Assembly: GCA_030527105.1 (NCBI GenBank)
Contig: JAUNBK010000026.1
Coordinates: 1 to 42,347 of the forward strand
Direction of reading: 5' to 3'
Length of the DNA stretch: 42,347 nt
Source: Planctomycetia bacterium
Lineage (GTDB): Bacteria > Planctomycetota > Planctomycetia > Pirellulales > Thermoguttaceae
Positions 32,395-40,593 of the stretch are shown piece by piece. Under the pieces are notes generated by a model, which was not told where the DNA came from, searched no databases, and worked only from the letters and a program-made list of their open reading frames with translations. The position numbers and the translations under genes are program-made. Numbering within the stretch: position 1 is the stretch's first letter; each line of letters opens with the position of its first letter.

Positions 32395-35124
32395 TTATTT
32401 TACGACCTCAATTTCGTACCACAAGGTTTTGCACTCGGGAGAAAGAAGGATTTCGACGAAATTCTCGTCCTTACGCTGCGCCGTCATTTCTTGCAAACGG
32501 CGACCGTTGCCGTCAAGCGGGTAGTATTTCACCACGACGGACTCCGGGGCGGGGAATTTGACGAGAGCCGGGATTCCTTCGCACAAAAGCGGCGCTTTGC
32601 CTCGCGTTTTGCAAAAGGAAATCTGCTTGCCAAACAGCGTTTCAAGCTGGTCGTTCGGCGTGTCCTTAATTTCTACGGGGTCGTACTCGCCCAACTTGCA
32701 ATCGGTGTTGCGCATCACGCCCGTCGCGGCAAGAAGCCAACGATTGGTATCAACGCGCGTGAGCGAGACCGTCGCCCAATCGAGAAGCGTTTCGCCAAAT
32801 TTGAGTTCCGTCCCGTCGTCGTAAGAGAAGGTTTTCCCTTGGATAAAGCCCGTGAAAATCTTCGTGTTGGGCGAATCGACTTGATAAAACGACTTTTTCA
32901 CATCTGCGCCATCCCACTTCAATTGCTTCGTCGAAGAGATCGTCTGCTGCGCGGCGGCAATCTCTTCCGGGCGTTCAAATGCGGGTGTTTGAGCGACGCG
33001 CGCGTCACGCACGGGGAGGTCGGTCGTTCGGATGCCGACGACCTTTCTCAACGGAAGATCGTTGACGAAACCAATAGATTGAAGCGAACGATGATATCCA
33101 TTCGTCGCGGCGGCATGAATTTCGCGCTCCTGCTCGTACCCCAACTCGTACACAATTTGCTCGCCAGCAAGGTCGAAACCACTCTGAACGTCGCCACGCA
33201 CGAACATATTGTAGCACGCCGCCATGTGCGCAAGCTGGATCGGATTCCCCCAAATATCGAAGAAACTCGGAGTGCTATTCGGGCTGAATTCCTTCGTGTG
33301 CGACCACGCAAAAATGAAGATTCCGTCCCACTCTTGGAACGCAGCCACGGAAGAGAGGATGGGGAATCCTTCCGCGCCGTAGAGATTGGGGTAGGGGTGG
33401 TTGTACTCGCTCACGGTGTATGGTTTTCCATAGACGCGGTTGTTGGCGAGGTGTGTGGCGCAGGAGTACGAGCGACCAAGGACGTTGACCTCAGCCGTGT
33501 TGCCCAGCTTCCAGTTGCCACCGTCCCACGGACGACCGGGGAAACTCGGATGATTCCAATACGCATGAATGTCGCAATAGTCCAATTTCGCCTGCGCATA
33601 GTGCGCGCCGTATTGCAATTGCGTGCCAGAGACGGGCGCTTTAGCTTTCAATTCCTTCTTGACGTAGTTGTACATCTCCTGCCAGTAGCGATCCTCCAGA
33701 TCGAGAATGAAGAACGCGAAATCACGCTTGGCGTTTTTCGTTGCGCGGTGGGAGTCCTTGTTTCGATAGATAATTTGGATGGAGGCGTCTTCGAGTTTTT
33801 CGTTTTGCGCGATTCCGACCACGCCACCTGCGCGGAAGGAGATATCGTCGAATTCATAAACGCCGCCAGCTTTGAATCCAGAGAAACTCACGCGCGCATT
33901 CTGGTCGTCTGCCGAGCACGTGAAAGAGAACGTGTAGGTTTTCCACTCCGTGGCAACATCGAACTCTCGCGACATTCCCAAATTGCGCCATTCTGCGTGG
34001 TTCTCACTCACGCCGCAACGGAGTTTACACGCCTCTTTTGCGCGGACGCGGAAGGAGAGCGTGTAGGGAACACCACCTTTCACAGGTGCTTTCGCGAGAT
34101 AAATTTGCGGATTCCACGGATTGCGCCCCATCGTTTCGACCGAAATTTTCAGCGTGCCCTCGGGCGTGATTTCTTGCCGACCTTTGGAGATACCATCGTT
34201 TTCGATCACCCAGTTTTTGTTATTTTCGAGCGTTTTGGGGTCGTCGAAAGAGCCATCGAGCGCGAGTTCTTCCTCAACGGGAAAAATCTTGCACCCCCAT
34301 GCCTCGCGGATATCTGCCGTAGAACGATACTTTTTAGCGAGCCAAGCGTTCCACTGTTTTTGAAGCTCCGCTTCGTACGGCGCGGGCAGATTGTCGAGAT
34401 TCCCCCAAAACCACGATGCGGCGACGGAATTCTCGTTATTGATTTCAATCATCGCAATACACGGGTCCTCGAGATACGACATTTTCGTGTAAGGATTCAC
34501 GTGGGCAAGGAGGTCTTTCGCGTACTTCTTCTGAAGCTCGATCATCCGAGGCTCAAAATTATCCACCCCTTTGTCGTGGCTGGGGCGTTGATCGTAGCCG
34601 ACAAAGCCGTCTTTTTCGTCAAGCTTCCGCGAAACGTGCAAATTAATATTAACGTAGATTCCGTTCTGCTTGAATTGATAAATGAGCCAGTCGAGTTTAT
34701 CAAGCTGCTCGGGATCAATCTCCGTTTGCGTTCGAGAGATGTTTTTCCCCCAAATGTCGCGCATGTCCATATGATGGAGCCTCACGGCGTTGACTCCGAA
34801 TTTCGCCATCCGTTTCGCATATTGGACGGCATCGTCTTTGTCGGGGAAATTCATGGAGAAACACGTGTTGACTCCCCAAAAACGAATGGGCGCGTCGCCA
34901 GCGTAAAATTTGCCGTCGCGGACGTGGACTTGCCCTGCGTCGCCAGCCACCTTTTGAGAATCAGGCGCCGTCCAGACTTTGGGCAGATCGTCACCCATGA
35001 TAAAAAAAGGGAACAACTCCGCGCTCTTCGGCAACTCGCCAACATCAGCGGCTCGGGCATTTGAGACGCTCAAACAAAGAACGCAAACGACAAATATCGG
35101 GAGGAAAGATAAAACTCTACGCAT
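32395..35124 (-). CDS. Secreted clan GH-A glycoside hydrolase with an inserted carbohydrate-binding-like module
   Basis: This 909-aa exported enzyme has a signal peptide (hydrophobic 5-20, cleavage after 'ARA' near 25). A (beta/alpha)8 barrel begins near residue 65 ('GKFYAGDAPIRFWGVN', 'AKFGVNAVRLHHMD'). The putative acid/base is Glu231 in 'IEINNEN' (strand 4). The nucleophile is Glu573 in 'YTVSEYNHP' (strand 7), in the clan GH-A arrangement. Between them, residues about 288-434 form a beta-sandwich resembling CBM4/9 ('GGVPYTLSFRVRA', then 'WKTYTFSFTC', 'VYEFDDISF'). The barrel is therefore interrupted by a binding module. A C-terminal beta-rich region (about 680-905) follows. I cannot fix the GH family. 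Cellulase- or galactosidase-like activity is possible. Confidence 0.8.
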   Translation of the reverse strand: MRRVLSFLPIFVVCVLCLSVSNARAADVGELPKSAELFPFFIMGDDLPKVWTAPDSQKVAGDAGQVHVRDGKFYAGDAPIRFWGVNTCFSMNFPDKDDAVQYAKRMAKFGVNAVRLHHMDMRDIWGKNISRTQTEIDPEQLDKLDWLIYQFKQNGIYVNINLHVSRKLDEKDGFVGYDQRPSHDKGVDNFEPRMIELQKKYAKDLLAHVNPYTKMSYLEDPCIAMIEINNENSVAASWFWGNLDNLPAPYEAELQKQWNAWLAKKYRSTADIREAWGCKIFPVEEELALDGSFDDPKTLENNKNWVIENDGISKGRQEITPEGTLKISVETMGRNPWNPQIYLAKAPVKGGVPYTLSFRVRAKEACKLRCGVSENHAEWRNLGMSREFDVATEWKTYTFSFTCSADDQNARVSFSGFKAGGVYEFDDISFRAGGVVGIAQNEKLEDASIQIIYRNKDSHRATKNAKRDFAFFILDLEDRYWQEMYNYVKKELKAKAPVSGTQLQYGAHYAQAKLDYCDIHAYWNHPSFPGRPWDGGNWKLGNTAEVNVLGRSYSCATHLANNRVYGKPYTVSEYNHPYPNLYGAEGFPILSSVAAFQEWDGIFIFAWSHTKEFSPNSTPSFFDIWGNPIQLAHMAACYNMFVRGDVQSGFDLAGEQIVYELGYEQEREIHAAATNGYHRSLQSIGFVNDLPLRKVVGIRTTDLPVRDARVAQTPAFERPEEIAAAQQTISSTKQLKWDGADVKKSFYQVDSPNTKIFTGFIQGKTFSYDDGTELKFGETLLDWATVSLTRVDTNRWLLAATGVMRNTDCKLGEYDPVEIKDTPNDQLETLFGKQISFCKTRGKAPLLCEGIPALVKFPAPESVVVKYYPLDGNGRRLQEMTAQRKDENFVEILLSPECKTLWYEIEVVK

Positions 35125-35276
35125 TTTTCAGCCTCGTAAAATTGGGGGAGTAGGAAGGAATAAACGAAAACAATCAGGAAGACAAACAGGCACCTGGTGA
35201 GTGGCAACACAACACCCAATACGCACTCCCTCTAAACGACGATGTTCGGAAGGAGTGCGTGGGAATCCGGGATTCT

Positions 35277-35299
35277 ATGATACTTCGCGTTAAAATTCA
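35277..35299 (-). repeat. Short terminal fragment of the intergenic palindrome family
   Basis: TGATACTTCGCGTTAAAATT matches one end of the family in minus orientation. It directly abuts a near-complete copy in the other orientation, which suggests nested or repeated insertion. Confidence 0.55.
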
Positions 35300-35302
35300 G
35301 CT

Positions 35303-35410
35303 TATACTCGTTCTCCTTTAAAATCCCCGTTTTACGCGACGCTTTGCTCTTCCGTGGTGCGCAAGCTCCAACGGCGGACGGAACCGGAAATTTCAACGAG
35401 AAGTATTATA
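35303..35410 (+). repeat. Intergenic palindrome family, near-complete copy
   Basis: This 108-bp copy starts TATACTCGTTCTCC and has a slightly altered centre (TCCGTGGTGCGCAAGCTCC). It ends CGAGAAGTATTATA, ten bases before the dhaK stop codon. Read from dhaK, it is immediately downstream of the gene and could act as a 3' hairpin. Confidence 0.85.
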
Positions 35411-35420
35411 AATCCGTCAA

Positions 35421-36422
35421 CTACCAGCGCCACGCAGGGGTTGCGCACGAATCGTTCCACAGGTCAAGAATCTCGTCGTCGACCTTCGCAAGGAGGAATT
35501 GGAATCCGGCGGTCTCTTGAACCGTCAGAATTTCTCCCACCTTGCACACGGCAAGCTCGATTCCCTTCGACTTCAGGAAGTTTTTCGCAGCACGCGCGAC
35601 AATATACATCTCCATGAGCGTGGTCGCTCCAGAGCCATTCACGAGGAGGAGAACTTTGTCGCCAGCCTGCGCTTTGATGGCTTCCACGAGACGATCCAAC
35701 ATTTTCTCCGTCGTGGCGTCTGCGGAGAGCATTTTGCTGCGCCCCGTGCCCGCTTCGCCATGCTGACCCATGCCGATCTCCATCTCGTCGTCGCCCAAAA
35801 CGGCAATCTCCATTCCGTTCGCGGGGTGAGTCGCACCCTTGAGCGCCACGGCAAGCGTCGCCATGTTGTCGTTGAATTTGTTCGCGACGCGGAGAACTTC
35901 CTCGAGAGACCAACCACGTTCCGCCGCCGCACCCGCGACTTTGATGAGCGGAACGCACCCGACCAAGCCGCGTCGGTCTTCGATCGGAGCGTCGGCGCCG
36001 GGGGCAATGTCTTCGTGCGTGTTGACACTTGCGATATTCTTCAACCCTTCGGCTTCCGCCATTTCGAGCGCCATGGTTGCGGAGAGGACGTCGCCCGCAT
36101 GATTGAGAATCACGAGGAGCGTGCCCGCGTCGCGATTGACGATTTTGAGCGCCTCAAGAACTTCTCCCGGACCAGGCGCTGCGAAAATATCCCCGACGAC
36201 GCTGATGTCCAACATCCCCTTGCCGACGAATCCCGCGAGAGCCGGCTCGTGCCCCGCGCCACCCAGAGTGACGACTGCGACTTTGTCCTGCGCCTTCTCT
36301 TCCTTTCGGCAGACCAGCTTCTCCTGCTCGATTTTGACCAAATCGCCCTCAGCAACGAGCATTCCTTCGAGGAGTTCTGCCGTGAGATTGTTGGGATCGT
36401 TGATGAATTTTTTCATAACCAT
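35421..36422 (-). CDS. dhaK: Dihydroxyacetone kinase subunit DhaK
   Basis: DhaK binds dihydroxyacetone covalently and receives phosphate from DhaL in the phosphotransferase-linked system or from ATP in fused kinases. This 333-aa protein is full length for DhaK ('GGAGHEPALAGFVG', 'NHAGDVLSA'). His221 in 'MGQHGEAG' matches the substrate-linking histidine of E. coli DhaK, and His58 and Asp111 match the other two active-site residues. No dhaL or dhaM occurs in the window. The neighbours are a glycosidase and a symporter, so the partner may be elsewhere. I chose ATG 36422 because GGGAG lies nine bases upstream. ATG 36416 is an alternative. Confidence 0.92.
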   Translation of the reverse strand: MVMKKFINDPNNLTAELLEGMLVAEGDLVKIEQEKLVCRKEEKAQDKVAVVTLGGAGHEPALAGFVGKGMLDISVVGDIFAAPGPGEVLEALKIVNRDAGTLLVILNHAGDVLSATMALEMAEAEGLKNIASVNTHEDIAPGADAPIEDRRGLVGCVPLIKVAGAAAERGWSLEEVLRVANKFNDNMATLAVALKGATHPANGMEIAVLGDDEMEIGMGQHGEAGTGRSKMLSADATTEKMLDRLVEAIKAQAGDKVLLLVNGSGATTLMEMYIVARAAKNFLKSKGIELAVCKVGEILTVQETAGFQFLLAKVDDEILDLWNDSCATPAWRW

Positions 36423-36511
36423 TGTGTGATTCTCCCTCAAAATGAGAAATTCCAAAAATGACAAAAAAGCAATACCACTGGTAGAATACCACATTCCCAC
36501 GCAAGATTCAA

Positions 36512-36550
36512 GGGGGCGCTCGTTTTTTTATGAAAAAATATTGCTCCCCC
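36512..36550 (-). terminator. Hairpin between the symporter gene and dhaK
   Basis: GGGGG (36512-36516) and CCCCC (36546-36550) enclose a T6/A6 inner stem (within 36523-36537). It lies 26 bases after the symporter stop and upstream of the dhaK start on the same strand. It may reduce read-through into dhaK, but no terminal T run follows. Confidence 0.4.
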
Positions 36551-36576
36551 GTGGCACAAACCTCTGGTAGCGCGGA

Positions 36577-38163
36577 TCAATCGCTTAATGTCGAGTCGGA
36601 CAGGGCGTCAAAATCCGCTTTTTTTGCAAACGCAAGATCGACCAGTTCCTTCCGCGGCGGCTGCGTCAACAACGACACAGGCGGAATGACGACAAACGGG
36701 ATCAGCATCGCTAACGAGGCGGAGAGCGGCGAGTAGTCGGGTCCCCACGCAATGAGAAGCCCGATACTCACGGCAAGCCCCGTGATCATTCCCGAGAGCG
36801 CGCCCCATTTGGTGAGACGCCGCCAATAGAGCGCGTAGAGATAGGGTGCCATGAACGCTCCTGCCACCGCGCCCCACGAAACCGACATGAGCGTCACGAT
36901 AACGTCGAATTTCGACATTGCAATCAAAAACGAAATGAGGATGAAGAGTCCACTCAAAAAACGAATGAGGACAAGCGGTTTGTCGGAGGAGTCGTCGAGT
37001 TTCGCGCGGTCTTTATAAAGGTCGATTGCAATCGCGCTCGACGCCACAAGAATGAGCGACGAAAGAGTGGACATCGATGCCGACAGAACGAGAAGGACAA
37101 TCACGGCCATGAGCGCCTCAGGCAGTTGGTGCTTGAGCAAGTCGGGAATAAGTCGGTCGAAGTCGATAACTTGCTTGCCATTTTTCTCGATGGTCGGAGC
37201 CGGAACCGCTTGAACGCGCCCCGTTGCGTCCGTCTCGCCAACGATTGTTGGACCCGCCGCCACAGAGCTAACGACCGCAGTTTCGGGACTGACGTAGAAA
37301 ACGTGCGTCATGCTCCCCATAAAATAGGCAGCAAAAACAACGACGAACGAAAAACCGGTCGTCACGATCGCGGCACGAAGTATCTGTTTTTCGTCCTTGA
37401 TCGAGTAGAACTTCTGAATCATTTGCGGAAGTCCCCACACGCCGAACGACGTCATAAACGCAACTGACGCCACCATGTACCAAGGCGGGAGCGGTTTGAC
37501 GTTTTGGGGATAATTCGTTTGGATCGTTTGAATCGTCGCCATCAGACCGCCGGATTTGTTCGTGAGAATGAAAAACATAACGACGGAACCGATCAGCATG
37601 ATAATGCCTTGAAGGAAGTCGTTGAGCGTGACGGCGAAATAGCCTCCCATGATGAGGTAGATTGCCGTGATGATACTCATAAAAATGAGCGCGGTCGTAT
37701 AATCCAGCCCCATGGTGATTTGGAAGAGGTAGCCCAGTCCCTGAAAAACGGACGCACTATAGGGAAGCAGGAAGAGAAAGATGATAATCGCGCAAAATAT
37801 CTTGAGGTTTGGCGCATCGAACCTTCTGTCGAAAAACTCGGGCATCGTCATCACACCCAGATTTTGCGTCATGCGGCGCGTTCGATAGCCCAAAACGAAC
37901 CAAGCAAGAAGGCAACCGAGCAGCGTATTGCCGAGGGAGGTCCAGAGGACATTCAAGCCGAATCCCCAGCCGAGTTTCCCCGCGAAGCCGATAAACATCA
38001 CGGCGGAATAGTAACTCGTCCCGTAAGCGAACGCGGAAACCCACGGACCAATGGAGCGACCTCCGATGAAAAAATCGCCTAGGGTTCGCGTTTTGCGCAT
38101 TCCCCAGAAGCCGACGGAGAGCATGACGAAAATGAAAATTGTAGTGAGCGTCCAGAGAATCAT
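36577..38163 (-). CDS. Sodium:solute symporter family protein
   Basis: This 528-aa inner-membrane transporter of the SSS family has about 13 hydrophobic helices. The opening 'TRTLGDFFIGGRSIGPWVSAFAYGTSYYSAVMFIG' is typical of the first two helices, where the sodium site lies. 'YLIMGGYFAVTLNDFLQGIIMLIGSV' and 'LVLSASMSTLSSLILVASSAIAIDLY' match the conserved core and the Na2-site helix. The protein is closest in layout to proline, pantothenate and sugar symporters, and its substrate cannot be assigned. Residues 295-345 form an unusual soluble loop with 'ATGRVQAVPAPTIEKNGKQ'. The gene is divergent from the ABC-F gene across a repeat-rich gap. Confidence 0.88.
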   Translation of the reverse strand: MILWTLTTIFIFVMLSVGFWGMRKTRTLGDFFIGGRSIGPWVSAFAYGTSYYSAVMFIGFAGKLGWGFGLNVLWTSLGNTLLGCLLAWFVLGYRTRRMTQNLGVMTMPEFFDRRFDAPNLKIFCAIIIFLFLLPYSASVFQGLGYLFQITMGLDYTTALIFMSIITAIYLIMGGYFAVTLNDFLQGIIMLIGSVVMFFILTNKSGGLMATIQTIQTNYPQNVKPLPPWYMVASVAFMTSFGVWGLPQMIQKFYSIKDEKQILRAAIVTTGFSFVVVFAAYFMGSMTHVFYVSPETAVVSSVAAGPTIVGETDATGRVQAVPAPTIEKNGKQVIDFDRLIPDLLKHQLPEALMAVIVLLVLSASMSTLSSLILVASSAIAIDLYKDRAKLDDSSDKPLVLIRFLSGLFILISFLIAMSKFDVIVTLMSVSWGAVAGAFMAPYLYALYWRRLTKWGALSGMITGLAVSIGLLIAWGPDYSPLSASLAMLIPFVVIPPVSLLTQPPRKELVDLAFAKKADFDALSDSTLSD

Positions 38164-38219
38164 AACTTTAGTTTTCTGTGGTGATAAAAAAACGAATGGG
38201 GAATTTCCTCGCGGGTTAT

Positions 38220-38326
38220 TATAATACTTCGTGTTAAAATTTCCGTTTCCGTCCGCCGTTGGAGCTACGCACCACGGCTCGCAAAGCGTCGCGAAAAACG
38301 GGAATTAAAGGAGGAGGAGGAGTATA
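38220..38326 (-). repeat. Intergenic palindrome family, near-complete copy
   Basis: This 107-bp minus-oriented copy contains the intact core GAGCCGTGGTGCGTAGCTCC and ends at the TATAATAC terminus (38220). The usual CTCCTTTAAA arm has become a run of four GAG/CTC units (38311-38322), probably by slippage. Confidence 0.85.
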
Positions 38327-38433
38327 AAATACAATGCGTCTAAATGTACCGTATTTTGATGTTTTGTCAAGTCCCCACAGCCATATTTTCCCCGCCCCAG
38401 CGTCCCGATTCTCAACATTTTTTCCCAGACTTC

Positions 38434-38461
38434 TTGACTTTTTCGGATTATGTTGTATAAT
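38434..38461 (+). promoter_or_regulatory. Sigma-70 promoter of the ABC-F gene
   Basis: TTGACT (38434-38439) and TATAAT (38456-38461) are separated by 16 bases, the best promoter match noticed in the window. Transcription would begin near 38468, giving a leader of about 110 bases that includes a diverged palindrome-family copy. Confidence 0.7.
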
Positions 38462-38490
38462 CCATGTTCGCTTTTGTATAAAGCCGTTTT

Positions 38491-38577
38491 TATACTCATA
38501 GTACCTCAGAAATCCGGTTTTCACGATGCTTCGTGAGCCGTGGTGTGTTACATCAACAGCAGAACCCACGAAATTCC
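38491..38577 (+). repeat. Diverged palindrome-family copy forming the ABC-F leader
   Basis: TATACTCATAGTAC, then CACGATGCTTCGTGAGCC and GTGGTGTGTTACATCAAC, follow the family order. The terminal right arm is replaced by the gene start, with ATG 38578 directly after AAATTCC. Much of it has diverged. Confidence 0.6.
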
Positions 38578-40533
38578 ATGAACATCCTTTCCGTTGAATC
38601 CCTGCGTAAATATTATGGTCCCGACCCAGTTTTAGACGGCGTCTCCTTTGAAATCCACCCCGGCGAGCGCGTCGCTCTCGTTGGTCCCAATGGTGCGGGG
38701 AAAAGTACGCTCATGAAAATCATCGCGGGGCGTGAGGATGCCGATGCGGGCAGCTGCATGCTCCACCCCGGGATTTGTATCGGCTGCCTTGAGCAACGCC
38801 CGGAGACTTCCGACAAAACACTGTGGGAGGAGGCGCATTCGGCTCTTGCAGATCTCGTCACGCTACAAAATGAGGCACTTTTCGCGGCAGAAGCGATGGC
38901 GAATGAAAAAGATCCCGACGAACGAAAGCGGTGGGGCGCGCGTTACGACCGACTCCAGCAGGAACTTCTCCGCATGGATGCGTATAATCTTGATTATAAG
39001 GTGGAGCGCGTGCTTCAGGGGCTTGGTTTTTTCCAATCGCAATGGGAGACCCCCACTTCGGCGTTGAGCGGCGGAGAGCAAAATCGGCTTATGCTTGCAA
39101 AGTTGCTCTTGGCGGAGCCGGATTTGATGTTGTTGGACGAACCCTCGAACCACTTGGATCTCGAGGCGACGGAATGGCTTGAGTCGTTCCTTCTCGAGTC
39201 GAGTGCGTCGGTGCTTCTCATTTCTCACGACCGCTTTTTTCTCGATCGGGTCGCGACGCGGACGCTTGAGCTTTTCCACGGCACGGTCGATTCTTACGTC
39301 GGGAATTTCTCCGCGTACCTTCGCCAAAAAGAAGAGCGTGTGCTCGTCCAACGACGGACGTGGGAGAAGCAGCAGGAGGAAATTGCCAAGACGGAGGATT
39401 TTATACGGCGCAACCACTACGGCATGAAAGCGGCGCAGGCGGAGGATCGACGCAAAAAACTGGAGCGAATCGAGCGCGTTGCCCCTCCGCGCGAAATCTC
39501 CACCCCGCCCATGGGGCTTCATACGAAGGATCGCTCAGGAGACGTGGTGCTCCGCGTGCAAAATCTCGCGAAAGGGTTTGATCGGGTTCTCTTCGAAGGT
39601 GTCTCGTTCGACATACAAAGAGGGGAGCGATGGGGGTTGATCGGACCAAATGGCTGCGGAAAAACAACACTCCTGCGTTGTATTCAAGGAATCCTCGAGC
39701 CGGATTCGGGATCCGTCCGACTGGGTCAGGGTGTTAAAATCGGCTATTTCGATCAGCAGTTGGAATCGGTCGATGGGGAAAAAATGGCGGTCGACGCGAT
39801 TCGCCCTGCGGGTCGTGAGATGGATGAGCCTGCGCGACGGTCGCTCTTGGCGCGCTTCGGAATCTCTGGCGACCAAGCGTTTCAAAAGGTCCTCTCGCTG
39901 AGCGGCGGCGAGCGTTGTCGTGTCGCAATGGCACGCCTCGCGGCTGACGAGGGGAATTTCCTCATTCTCGATGAGCCAACAAACCACTTGGACCTTTGGG
40001 CGCGCGAGGCGCTTGAGAAGAATCTCAAGGCGTTCGAAGGTTCCGTCCTTTTTGTGAGTCACGACCGGTATTTTATCAATCAAACAGCCACGCATCTTCT
40101 CGTACTTGACGCCGACGGGGCGCATGTCGTGCATGGGAATTACGACGTTTGGCTCGCCTTGCGAAAAAACATAGCCGATGCCGCAAAGCAGGTGCGTGGG
40201 GGGAAGGACGACCTGTGGAAACACTCCGCGTTGAAGAAAGAGGGAACGTCGGATCGTTCGAAATCTGATGAAACGCAAGGCGCAAGCAAGAGTTCCTCAA
40301 AAAGTGCGTCGAAGCCGAAGCGAAAATTTCCGTATCGCAAGGTGGTGGACCTGGAGGACGAAATTTTCATTCGCGAGACGAAGGCGGAAGAGATTCAGCA
40401 GGAGCTTCTCACCCCTGCCGTGTTGCGAGATGGGGAGAAAGTCAAACAACTTCAGGCGCAGTTGGAAGAGGAAAAACGCCTCCTCGAGACGCTCTACGAG
40501 CATTGGGAGGAAGCGTCGCGGCTCAATTGGTAG
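38578..40533 (+). CDS. ABC-F family ATP-binding protein
   Basis: This soluble protein of 651 aa has two ABC domains and no membrane segment, as in ABC-F proteins that act on the ribosome (EttA, Uup, antibiotic-resistance types). The first domain has Walker A Gly36-Pro-Asn-Gly-Ala-Gly-Lys-Ser43, signature 'LSGGEQNRLMLAKLLL' and Walker B 'LMLLDEPSNHLD'. The charged interdomain linker (about 250-305) carries 'EEIAKTEDFIRRNHYGMKAAQAE'. The second domain has 'GPNGCGKT' near 356, 'LSGGERCRVAMARL' and 'FLILDEPTNHLD'. Residues 560-651 include a Lys-rich spacer and a coiled-coil C-terminal domain as in Uup. ATG 38578 lacks a ribosome site and is preceded by repeat sequence. The HD gene follows after 60 bases. 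Confidence 0.92.
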   Translation: MNILSVESLRKYYGPDPVLDGVSFEIHPGERVALVGPNGAGKSTLMKIIAGREDADAGSCMLHPGICIGCLEQRPETSDKTLWEEAHSALADLVTLQNEALFAAEAMANEKDPDERKRWGARYDRLQQELLRMDAYNLDYKVERVLQGLGFFQSQWETPTSALSGGEQNRLMLAKLLLAEPDLMLLDEPSNHLDLEATEWLESFLLESSASVLLISHDRFFLDRVATRTLELFHGTVDSYVGNFSAYLRQKEERVLVQRRTWEKQQEEIAKTEDFIRRNHYGMKAAQAEDRRKKLERIERVAPPREISTPPMGLHTKDRSGDVVLRVQNLAKGFDRVLFEGVSFDIQRGERWGLIGPNGCGKTTLLRCIQGILEPDSGSVRLGQGVKIGYFDQQLESVDGEKMAVDAIRPAGREMDEPARRSLLARFGISGDQAFQKVLSLSGGERCRVAMARLAADEGNFLILDEPTNHLDLWAREALEKNLKAFEGSVLFVSHDRYFINQTATHLLVLDADGAHVVHGNYDVWLALRKNIADAAKQVRGGKDDLWKHSALKKEGTSDRSKSDETQGASKSSSKSASKPKRKFPYRKVVDLEDEIFIRETKAEEIQQELLTPAVLRDGEKVKQLQAQLEEEKRLLETLYEHWEEASRLNW

Positions 40534-40593
40534 GTGGTTTGGCGGGAAAACAACTCGAAGAAATTCGCTTTTCAGGGTATGAGGTGTATCGAA

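Noticed and set aside
32365..35064. An 899-aa open frame on the plus strand, antisense to the glycosidase gene
   Set aside because: It mirrors the minus-strand gene, which has a signal peptide and catalytic motifs. The antisense translation is rich in Arg, Phe, His and Val with no recognisable fold. Codon bias of the real gene can leave the opposite frame open.
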